Origin: a bacterium
Lineage (GTDB): Bacteria; Bacillota_I; Bacilli_A; RFN20; CAG-826
Assembly: GCA_004561785.1 (NCBI GenBank)
Contig: SFUB01000030.1
Span: 1 to 14,084, forward strand
Direction: 5' to 3'
Length of the DNA stretch: 14,084 bases
Positions 7,742-13,561 of this stretch are shown here, one piece after another; the first letter of the stretch is position 1; each line of letters starts with the position of its first letter. The translations under genes were made by a program, and so were the position numbers. The notes under the pieces are model-generated. The model searched no databases. It was given only the letters and a program-made list of their open reading frames with translations, and had not been told where the DNA came from.

Positions 7742-8419
7742 ATGTCTGAAGTACGCGTCATCAAAGTGAAACAATCCGTTTTGGCCAATAACGATTCCAG
7801 AGCTGAGCTATTGAGGGAACAACTCAAGAAGAACAAGGTCTTTTTGATCAACGTTATGTCTTCGCCGGGCTCCGGCAAAACGACCCTGCTGGTTAATCTA
7901 ATCAATAAACTTAAGTCCATGGGCTTTCGCATCGGCGTCATGGAGGCGGATATGGATGCCGTCGTCGACGCCGAGACCGTAGGAAATCTTACGGGGGTCA
8001 AAACCATCCAACTTCACACCTCCGGCGAATGCCATTTGGATGCCAAGATGGTTTCGGAAGGGGTTGAGGCCATCGGAGAAGAAGGCCTCGATATCATTTT
8101 CTTGGAGAATATTGGCAATCTCGTTTGCCCGGCCGAATTTGATACGGGCGCCGCTCTTAAGCTCGTTCTTCTCTCCATTCCGGAAGGGGACGACAAGCCT
8201 CTGAAGTATCCTTTGATGTTCCGTGTGGGCGATTTCTTCGCCTTCACCAAACTGGATGCTCTTTCCGTGTTCGACTTCAGCGTTGAATTGGCTGAGGATC
8301 ACATTCTTAAATTGAATCCGAACGCTAGGTTCTTCCCCCTTTCCGCGAAAAAGGACGAGGGCGTGGATAAATTGGCAGAGGCAATCGCCTCTAGGGCAAA
8401 AGAATTCTTCAAGGAATGA
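7742..8419 (+). CDS. hypB: HypB-type nickel-inserting GTPase
   Basis: 225 residues, a SIMIBI-class GTPase of the HypB/UreG group that delivers nickel to [NiFe]-hydrogenase precursors with HypA in known systems. Visible motifs are the P-loop SSPGSGKTT (40-48), the EADMD switch segment (68-72), the metal-site pair Cys97-His98 in GECHLD, the HypB signature ENIGNLVCP with the third metal ligand Cys129, and the guanine-specificity motif TKLD (169-172). This motif set points to HypB over UreG. It lacks the N-terminal CxxCGC motif and His-rich stretch of the E. coli protein, so it is the short form. The start is supported by AAGGAG 7 bases upstream. No hypA, hydrogenase or urease gene is present in this window, so its client protein is not evident. 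Confidence 0.93.
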   Translation: MSEVRVIKVKQSVLANNDSRAELLREQLKKNKVFLINVMSSPGSGKTTLLVNLINKLKSMGFRIGVMEADMDAVVDAETVGNLTGVKTIQLHTSGECHLDAKMVSEGVEAIGEEGLDIIFLENIGNLVCPAEFDTGAALKLVLLSIPEGDDKPLKYPLMFRVGDFFAFTKLDALSVFDFSVELAEDHILKLNPNARFFPLSAKKDEGVDKLAEAIASRAKEFFKE

Positions 8420-8451
8420 AAATCCCTGAAAATTTAAAAGCAGATTAATTT

Positions 8452-8479
8452 AAAAAGTTCGATACCGAACGAGCTTTTT
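8452..8479 (+). terminator. Possible weak rho-independent terminator after hypB
   Basis: AAAAAG (8452-8457) and TTCG (58-61) pair with CGAA (66-69) and CTTTTT (74-79) around an ATAC loop, with a CGAG bulge. The T-run is part of the stem, so efficiency is doubtful. It lies 33 bases after the hypB stop and before the carD promoter, which is the expected place. Confidence 0.35.
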
Positions 8480-8522
8480 CCTTTGGTAGCGGTTTCAAAG
8501 CCGTGTTTTCTCAACTTTTCGG

Positions 8523-8528
8523 TATAAT
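8523..8528 (+). promoter_or_regulatory. -10 box (TATAAT) of the CarD-family gene
   Basis: A perfect TATAAT lies 58 bases before the ATG at 8587. No TTGACA-like -35 element is visible at 16-18 bases, where the sequence is GC-containing (near GCCGTG). Transcription would start near 8535, so this gene can be expressed independently of hypB. Confidence 0.5.
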
Positions 8529-8539
8529 TAAAGACAGTT

Positions 8540-8564
8540 AGGGGTAACAGAATTTTGTTGCCCT
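8540..8564 (+). promoter_or_regulatory. Hairpin at the 5' end of the carD leader
   Basis: AGGGGTAACA (8540-8549) can pair with TGTTGCCCT (8556-8564) with one bulged G and a six-base loop. It would sit within the first few bases of the transcript and end 9 bases before the Shine-Dalgarno G-run (8574-8579). It might stabilise the mRNA or affect translation; it does not match a riboswitch I know. Confidence 0.35.
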
Positions 8565-8586
8565 ATGAGTAAAGGGGGGTAGTACG

Positions 8587-9075
8587 ATGGCGTTTGAAGT
8601 GAACCAATACGTTTTTCATAAGCACTGCGGCATTTGCCTTGTCCAGGCCCTCGCGCCTTTGCCCGGCATGAACAACGGAATGCTTTACTACGTCCTTTCT
8701 CCTTTGTTTGGCGATGACAAAGGGAGCATTGTCCGCGTCCCCGTGGATGGCGCTTCCTCGCTAGGGACTCCGATCGACAAGGATCAGGCCATGGATCTGA
8801 TCGCCAATTGGCCTTCTCCGAAGAAAGATATCTACATCGCCGACTCCAAACTCCGAAAACAATCCTATGAGTCCGCCTTGAAAGAAGGCAACCTCATTGC
8901 CTTGATTCCGCTTCTTCAGGGGGCTCTTCAGCGAAAAGCGAGGGACGGCCATCTCAATTCCATGGATTCCCAGTTCGTCAATCGCGCTGCCCCGTTGGTT
9001 TATGGCTCCATCTCGTTGGCGCTTGATATTAATTATGATGATGTGAGTCGCTTCATCGCCGATCACGTCGCCTAA
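8587..9075 (+). CDS. CarD/CdnL-family RNA polymerase-binding transcriptional regulator
   Basis: 162 residues. The N-terminal region (about 1-60) has the features of the CarD/CdnL/TRCF RNA polymerase beta-interaction domain: an opening FEVNQYVFHKHCGICLV stretch (3-19), a YYVLSP strand (34-39) and a GSIVRVPVD strand (46-54). The C-terminal two thirds is helical, as in CarD proteins, whose helical domain contacts promoter DNA. In characterised members the protein stabilises the open promoter complex, especially at rRNA genes; extending this to the present organism is inference. The start is well supported by AAAGGGGGG ending 7 bases before the ATG. It has its own promoter and a strong terminator, so it is a one-gene transcript between hypB and a convergent membrane-protein gene. 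Confidence 0.85.
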   Translation: MAFEVNQYVFHKHCGICLVQALAPLPGMNNGMLYYVLSPLFGDDKGSIVRVPVDGASSLGTPIDKDQAMDLIANWPSPKKDIYIADSKLRKQSYESALKEGNLIALIPLLQGALQRKARDGHLNSMDSQFVNRAAPLVYGSISLALDINYDDVSRFIADHVA

Positions 9076-9085
9076 ACGTCAAAAG

Positions 9086-9112
9086 AAAAGCTCGGCGATC
9101 GCCGAGCTTTTT
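9086..9112. terminator. Strong bidirectional rho-independent terminator between convergent genes
   Basis: A perfect 11-base-pair stem (9086-9096 with 9101-9111) closes a GATC loop; the arm is AAAAGCTCGGC. It runs into TTTTT on the plus strand (9108-9112) and reads TTTTC on the minus strand, so it can end both the CarD-family gene (stop 9075) and the membrane-protein gene (stop 9126). Confidence 0.92.
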
Positions 9113-9125
9113 CGCTTCCTTTGAC

Positions 9126-9584
9126 TTAGGCTTTGAAGTTGGAGTAGGCGCCGTAGAGGCTAAGCAATGCGCCGACGAAGGCGAAGATGACGGTGCAGAT
9201 GCATCCGGTGCCGAGGCTCAAGGTATCGGGTCCGGAATAGGAGTTGACAGCCAAGTAAAGATTCGAAGCATTGAGGAAGAGGATTCCAGCAGCGACGAGA
9301 AGAATAAGAGTGACGCCATAAACCAAGGCGCTGAGTTTGCCGCGGAGGATTCCGCCAAAGATGCCGGTAACGAAGGCCGCACATTCGAAGGAGAAGGCGG
9401 CGATCAGCCAGGGAACTGCGTTGAGGTTCTTCGAGGTATCGCCGAACATAGCGGTGAAGACGTTGGCTCCGTCGTAATTGAGGCCTTGGGAGTCATTGAA
9501 GGCGAAGGAGAAGAGCACGAAGATGGCAACCGCGGCCATCAAGGCAACCCCAATCCCTAGAAATGCGTTAACTTTTCGATTCAT
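9126..9584 (-). CDS. Small four-helix membrane protein of unknown function
   Basis: 152 residues from the ATG at 9584, which has GCAGG about 8 bases upstream; a GTG eleven codons earlier lies almost on the -10 box and cannot be the start. Four hydrophobic segments are visible: about 8-27, 58-80, 84-105 and 122-147. The loop between the first and second (about 30-57) is polar and includes Asn/Asp residues, and a shorter polar loop lies between the third and fourth. No enzyme or transporter motif is seen and I do not recognise a family. The gene has its own well-formed promoter with a palindrome in the spacer (9614-9628), so it is probably a regulated single gene. It is divergent from the lipoprotein gene at 9684. 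Confidence 0.8.
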   Translation of the reverse strand: MNRKVNAFLGIGVALMAAVAIFVLFSFAFNDSQGLNYDGANVFTAMFGDTSKNLNAVPWLIAAFSFECAAFVTGIFGGILRGKLSALVYGVTLILLVAAGILFLNASNLYLAVNSYSGPDTLSLGTGCICTVIFAFVGALLSLYGAYSNFKA

Positions 9585-9605
9585 GATTAAAACCTGCCGA
9601 TGAGT

Positions 9606-9634
9606 AATATATACCACTTGCCAAGTGGGGACAA
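9606..9634 (-). promoter_or_regulatory. Promoter with embedded palindromic operator for the four-helix membrane protein
   Basis: On the minus strand, TTGTCC (9634-9629) and TATATT (9611-9606) are separated by exactly 17 bases. Fifteen of those 17 are the perfect inverted repeat CCACTTG-C-CAAGTGG (plus-strand 9614-9628, 7-base arms, one central base). Transcription would start near 9599, and the ATG is at 9584. A dimeric repressor bound here would block RNA polymerase. Confidence 0.7.
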
Positions 9635-9643
9635 GGCAGTTTT

Positions 9644-9659
9644 CTCTTCCTAGGAAGAG
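9644..9659. repeat. Perfect 16-base palindrome between divergent genes
   Basis: CTCTTCCTAGGAAGAG is fully self-complementary with no spacer. It lies 10 bases upstream of the -35 of the minus-strand gene and about 25 bases before the start of the plus-strand lipoprotein gene, over its likely -35 area. It may be a second operator, different in sequence from the one at 9614-9628. Confidence 0.6.
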
Positions 9660-9683
9660 CCCTTTTGGCCATAATAAGAGTGC

Positions 9684-11444
9684 ATGAAAAAGAAATCTCT
9701 TTTTTGCTTAAGCTTCGTTGGCCTTTGCCTTGCTGGCCTTTCCGCGTGTTCCGGCGGGTCCCAGTACTACGAAATCAAGTTCTACACGGATTATGAAGGA
9801 ATCTCAACGGAGGCTCCCGGAAGCGATTATTTGCAGGCTAACTTGGATGTCTCCAAAGCCGTCTATGTCGGCAGCGGATTCGTGCCCAGGAATGGGTCGA
9901 ACCGCGTTGCTAGGCTCAGCCGCCTCGCCAAAGACGGCGAGGGGAAAGCCATTTCCTACCAGGAAACCCGCCAGAACAAGCAAGAAGGATGCCTGTATAC
10001 ATTCGACGGATGGCAGGGATTCTATGATTCGAATGCCTTCTCTGGAGGCTCTGCGCCTGAGAATTTGCAGGTCGATTTGAAGAATATACAGGCCGATTGC
10101 GCCGTTTTCGCCCATTTCTCCGTCGAAAAAGAAAAATACTCCGTGACCATTCAGGATGCGGATTCCTCCCTCATCTACCAAGGCCTTGTCGAATACGGAA
10201 CCCGGTTGGGAGAGGCTCTTTCCTTGGCCTTCGAAACCGAAGAAGCCGCGAAAAAGAAACTGGAAGGAGTTGTTTACCCACTCCCTTCTTTCTATTACGA
10301 AGAGCATTCTTTCACTGGACAATACGAAGACGCGAATGGGACTCGCTTTGATGTGGACTCGCTTTTTGATGCCGAGATCAAAAAGAAAGAAACCTATAAG
10401 CCGATTTATAACGCGGCTTCCTATAAGGACTACACGGTCTCCTTCTTTTCTGACAACTCCTTTTCTAGTCCCCTTTCGGTGAATGGCTCTGACTCGATGA
10501 CCGTTCAATACGGGAGCCCCATATCGGGGGACTTCTCTTCCCTCGGCGATGCGACGCATGACTTTCTGAAGTGGGAGGGCATATACGGGGAGGATGCTCC
10601 GGAGTCGGTCAAAGGCCGTTCCGTGGATCCGGACCATATCCTCTACAATTGTTCTGTTTATCCGGTTCTACAAGATAAGAAACAATCCGTTGCCGTGAAC
10701 TTCTATAACGCGAATGGGACGGTCAATAAGACCTTTGAGGTAGAAAAAGGCATCCTTTTTGCGGATATTTCAGCGCCATCTAACGTGGATGGCGTGCCTT
10801 CTGGCGAGATTTTCTCTTCCGTTTGGGCCAAAGGCTCCATCGATGGCGAATTCGCCAAAGAGGATGACGCCATCACGGCCCCCATGGACTATTATCCGGT
10901 TACTGCTGTTTCTTCCGTTTCCGTCATGGGAGCGAAAGGCGACCGATTCATCTACGATTTCGAAGTCTCGAAAAAAGGCTATGTTCTCTCTTCCTTCGCC
11001 CCCTCTGCTTCGCGTTCGGACAAGAAACTGATTGAAAGCGATTTGGGCCTTTCCGCTCTGTCTAAGTTCACCCTTGTGGGAATCAAGAAACTCTCCTCCT
11101 CAGGAAATGCCTATCGCACGGCTTTGGAATCCGCGAGCTTCCCCGCCTCCGTCAAATACGTTTCCTCCAAGGCTTTCTCCTATCATTCCGCCTTATCTTC
11201 GATCTCTTTGCCCGGTCTTGAAGAAGCTGAGGCTTTTGGGTTCTCTGAGGTTTATGCCTTGTCCTCCATCGAACTGCCCTCTTCCCTCAAGAAAGCCGGA
11301 TCCAAGCTTTTCTATGCGGATTCCAACTTGTCTTCCATCAGACTTCATATGACGAAAAAAGAGGCGAAATCCCGCGACTTCGCCTCCGATTGGAATAGCA
11401 ACGGCGACGCTCTGATCTCCGTCAACTACGATTCCGCGGAATGA
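9684..11444 (+). CDS. Surface lipoprotein with InlB-like repeats and C-terminal BspA-type leucine-rich repeats
   Basis: 586 residues. The signal peptide has a Lys-rich head, a hydrophobic core and a lipobox Leu19-Ser20-Ala21-Cys22, predicting a lipid-anchored exported protein. Residues from about 28 to 360 contain several segments that resemble InlB B-repeat/beta-grasp modules, with the typical Trp after a hydrophobic turn (TFDGWQG, FLKWEG) and recurring short extended strands. Residues about 475-555 carry BspA-like (LRR_5) repeats with the pattern LxSIxLPxSLKxxGxxxF. Such proteins act in adhesion or host/matrix contact in other bacteria; that role here is inference. A -10-like CATAAT lies at 9670-9675, only 8 bases before the ATG, and AAGAG is only 3 bases away, so translation may be nearly leaderless. 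It converges on the MFS gene with 4 bases between stops. Confidence 0.88.
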   Translation: MKKKSLFCLSFVGLCLAGLSACSGGSQYYEIKFYTDYEGISTEAPGSDYLQANLDVSKAVYVGSGFVPRNGSNRVARLSRLAKDGEGKAISYQETRQNKQEGCLYTFDGWQGFYDSNAFSGGSAPENLQVDLKNIQADCAVFAHFSVEKEKYSVTIQDADSSLIYQGLVEYGTRLGEALSLAFETEEAAKKKLEGVVYPLPSFYYEEHSFTGQYEDANGTRFDVDSLFDAEIKKKETYKPIYNAASYKDYTVSFFSDNSFSSPLSVNGSDSMTVQYGSPISGDFSSLGDATHDFLKWEGIYGEDAPESVKGRSVDPDHILYNCSVYPVLQDKKQSVAVNFYNANGTVNKTFEVEKGILFADISAPSNVDGVPSGEIFSSVWAKGSIDGEFAKEDDAITAPMDYYPVTAVSSVSVMGAKGDRFIYDFEVSKKGYVLSSFAPSASRSDKKLIESDLGLSALSKFTLVGIKKLSSSGNAYRTALESASFPASVKYVSSKAFSYHSALSSISLPGLEEAEAFGFSEVYALSSIELPSSLKKAGSKLFYADSNLSSIRLHMTKKEAKSRDFASDWNSNGDALISVNYDSAE

Positions 11445-11456
11445 AGATTCATTCGC
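11436..11456. terminator. Hairpin spanning both convergent stop codons
   Basis: GCGGAATGAA pairs with TTCATTCGC (9 base pairs with one bulged G), followed on the plus strand by ACTTTTG. It covers the TGA of the lipoprotein gene (11442-11444) and the TGA of the MFS gene (11449-11451). The U-run is short, so it may be a weak terminator or only a 3'-end stabilising structure. Confidence 0.4.
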
Positions 11457-12795
11457 ACTTTTGAGCCGGTGAATTTCGTTTCCCTTTTATCAGGAAGAAC
11501 GCTGGGACGCCGGCTAGCAAGCATGAGACCGCAGTGACCAAGAACATCCACTGGTCGGGAATTTTCGTAGGCTCGCCATAGGCGTCGAGCCCCGGCTTTT
11601 GGAAGACCAGCATGGAGATGTTGCTGCCGATGATCATCGGAAGGAGAACGGCGAAAATCATCCGCACGCCCTGCAGGGATCCGGCTTTGTCAACGGGGGT
11701 TTGATCGCGAAGCTCCGCGCCCAAGACAGCCGTGCCTAGTAGGTATCCGAGCATCAAAATGGATCCTCCTAGGATCAAAGCCCAGTTCTCTTGAAGGAAG
11801 AATAGAAGCAGGGCGCCTATCACTATGCCCCCGATCGAAGGGAAGAGAACCTTCAAATGGCCGATGCGATCCAAAAAGGCCCCGACCCCGATGGCCCCAA
11901 TGATCGCAACCCCTACGATGATCCCCATCGCAAGATAGAAATTGAGACTTTCGAATCCTTGGAAGTAAACCATGTAATAAGGCATGAAGGAATCGACCGC
12001 GATGTTGAAGAAAAGGAAGGACAGCAAAGCGAGATAGAAAAGTTTGTTCTCTTTGACGGAAGAGGGCTTGAAGCCATAGGCGAGATTCCCCCAAAGATTG
12101 GTCTGATCCTCTTTCTTACCAAGATCTTTAGGCAGCAAAAAGAAACTAACGACTCCGACAATAGTGGTGATCAGGCCGCAGACGAGGAAGAAATAAAGCC
12201 ATCCGGAAGAGACTCTCGCGGCGAAATCAGAGGCGCTTTCCTCGGCCCCTTGCTCGCCTGGGACGCCGAATAGCATGCCGACGCCCATCATGAGGACCAT
12301 GGCCACCAAGGGAAGAACCGACAAAACGGTCTCGACGAAAGGGCGGTTCCTCTCATTCGTCTGCTCCGTCACCATCGCGTTGAAGCAGGCATCGTTCCCG
12401 GTCGATCCGAAGAAAGTCATGACGCAGTCAATGACCACATTGAAGATCCCCACCCAAAGGATGGCCTGGCCACCGTTGCCGAAGAGGGCTTCCATGTTTT
12501 GGAGAGAACCCAAGGCGAATCCGAAGACGAATAGGCCCCAAATCGTGTATCCGCCGGCGATGAAAATTTTCCTTTTGCCGAGCTTATCTGAAAGCGCCCC
12601 CATCAAAAACGTCGTGATAGTAGCCACAATGGCGCTACCGACGGTCATCCAGTTGATGTATTCCGCTTTGCCTGATTGGGAGAAAACCCAAAGGTTAATG
12701 TAGTTGTTCTCGATGGCCCAGGCCAGTTGCCCTATCAGCCCAACCAAAACGAAGGCGAACCATTTTTTGGCGCCGAGTCTCTCTTTCTGTTCCAT
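11449..12795 (-). CDS. Major facilitator superfamily transporter
   Basis: 448 residues from the ATG at 12795, which has AAGGAAGG about 9 bases upstream; the open frame runs 29 codons further but overlaps the promoter. About 12 hydrophobic segments are present. The MFS motif A is clear between helices 2 and 3: GALSDKLGKRK (66-76), and a related GAFLDRIGHLK follows in the second half between helices 8 and 9. The first helix carries WAIENNYINLW (26-36), a pattern I associate with sugar-type MFS carriers (GPH/SLC45-like), but the substrate cannot be read from the sequence. It is an integral membrane carrier, probably a proton or cation symporter. A TATAAT box lies at 12825-12820, and the gene is divergent from the yhhN-like gene. 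Confidence 0.9.
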   Translation of the reverse strand: MEQKERLGAKKWFAFVLVGLIGQLAWAIENNYINLWVFSQSGKAEYINWMTVGSAIVATITTFLMGALSDKLGKRKIFIAGGYTIWGLFVFGFALGSLQNMEALFGNGGQAILWVGIFNVVIDCVMTFFGSTGNDACFNAMVTEQTNERNRPFVETVLSVLPLVAMVLMMGVGMLFGVPGEQGAEESASDFAARVSSGWLYFFLVCGLITTIVGVVSFFLLPKDLGKKEDQTNLWGNLAYGFKPSSVKENKLFYLALLSFLFFNIAVDSFMPYYMVYFQGFESLNFYLAMGIIVGVAIIGAIGVGAFLDRIGHLKVLFPSIGGIVIGALLLFFLQENWALILGGSILMLGYLLGTAVLGAELRDQTPVDKAGSLQGVRMIFAVLLPMIIGSNISMLVFQKPGLDAYGEPTKIPDQWMFLVTAVSCLLAGVPAFFLIKGKRNSPAQKCE

Positions 12796-12819
12796 GAAAA
12801 TATGCCTTCCTTGGCCTTC

Positions 12820-12825
12820 ATTATA
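12820..12825 (-). promoter_or_regulatory. -10 box (TATAAT) of the MFS transporter gene
   Basis: A perfect TATAAT on the minus strand lies 24 bases before the ATG at 12795. A weak -35 (TTTCTT, 12847-12842) lies 16 bases upstream. The 76-base divergent gap also has to contain the promoter of the plus-strand gene at 12872, for which I see only a poor candidate (TATCGT, 12859-12864). Confidence 0.5.
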
Positions 12826-12871
12826 GGAATGGGGATGGATTAAGAAAGCTTTTTTCAGTATCGTATGGAAG

Positions 12872-13561
12872 ATGAAACCCATCGATTTCGGTGCAATCCC
12901 CGTTCCAGCCTACCTTTTCCTTCTTTTCTCGATCATTGCCATTGTCCTCGAGCTCGTCTTCTGCTTCCGCGAAAACGAACTAGGACGGAAAGTGGCCAAA
13001 TGCTTTTGCGTGGGTTGCCTGGCTCTGATGGCCCTTGCTTGGCATCCGGAGGCCTGGCTTATCTACGTGGGGGCGATCTTTGGGACCATCGGAGATGCTT
13101 TTTTACTTAAAAAGCACAAAGTCTGGCCCATGGTGCTGGGGACGGCCGCCTTCTTGATCGGGCACGGCTTCTATATTGCCTGCTACGCGACTTTGGTCTC
13201 GTTTGAGTGGTGGGTCTACGTCGCTTTATCCGTTTTCTATGTCTTATTCCTCGTGATCGCCTATATCCCCATGCATAAAATCATCAAAGAAGGGCACATG
13301 GCCTTTGGGGCGACGTTGTATTTCGGGGCGTTGGTCCTCGATTTCCTCTTCGCTGTCTTCGCTTGCTTCTTTGGCGGCTTCGATTACCTCTTCTTGGCGG
13401 CTCTTGGAGGGGTTTGCTTCATCGTCTCCGACTGCTTCTTGGTCTACACCTCTTTCGTCAAAGACGTGAAAAGGCGAGATTTCTACATCATGTCGACTTA
13501 TTGGCTTGCCGAGCTGCTCATCATCCTCAGCTTAAGCTTCACTTATTCGATAAGTATTTGA
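12872..13561 (+). CDS. YhhN/TMEM86-family membrane protein, putative lysoplasmalogenase
   Basis: 229 residues, almost entirely hydrophobic, with about eight membrane segments. The conserved YhhN (TMEM86) pattern is present: GTIGDAFLL with Asp75, GTAAFLIGHGFYI (90-102) with His98, and GGVCFIVSDCFLV (179-191) with Ser186-Asp187. Characterised family members hydrolyse the vinyl ether bond of lysoplasmalogens, releasing an aldehyde and a glycerophospho base; whether this organism has plasmalogens is unknown. GGAAG abuts the ATG with no spacing, so initiation is unusual and may be close to leaderless; no later Met would preserve the first helices. Its 3' end overlaps the convergent rdgB gene by 23 bases, and its terminator lies inside rdgB. 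Confidence 0.85.
   Translation: MKPIDFGAIPVPAYLFLLFSIIAIVLELVFCFRENELGRKVAKCFCVGCLALMALAWHPEAWLIYVGAIFGTIGDAFLLKKHKVWPMVLGTAAFLIGHGFYIACYATLVSFEWWVYVALSVFYVLFLVIAYIPMHKIIKEGHMAFGATLYFGALVLDFLFAVFACFFGGFDYLFLAALGGVCFIVSDCFLVYTSFVKDVKRRDFYIMSTYWLAELLIILSLSFTYSISI

Noticed and set aside
7531..7749. Plus-strand frame of 72 codons in the intergenic gap overlapping the hypB start
   Set aside because: It runs through the hypB promoter and ribosome binding site, has AT-rich composition unlike coding regions here, and no recognisable motif.
8490..8507. CGGTTTCAAAGCCG followed by TGTTTT as a second hypB terminator
   Set aside because: The stem is very short with a wobble pair, and it overlaps the -35 area of the carD promoter; it could be chance.
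9804..10637. Minus-strand open frame of 277 codons opposite the 586-residue lipoprotein
   Set aside because: The plus-strand frame has a lipobox signal and LRR repeats; the antisense frame has no export signal, motif or ribosome binding site.
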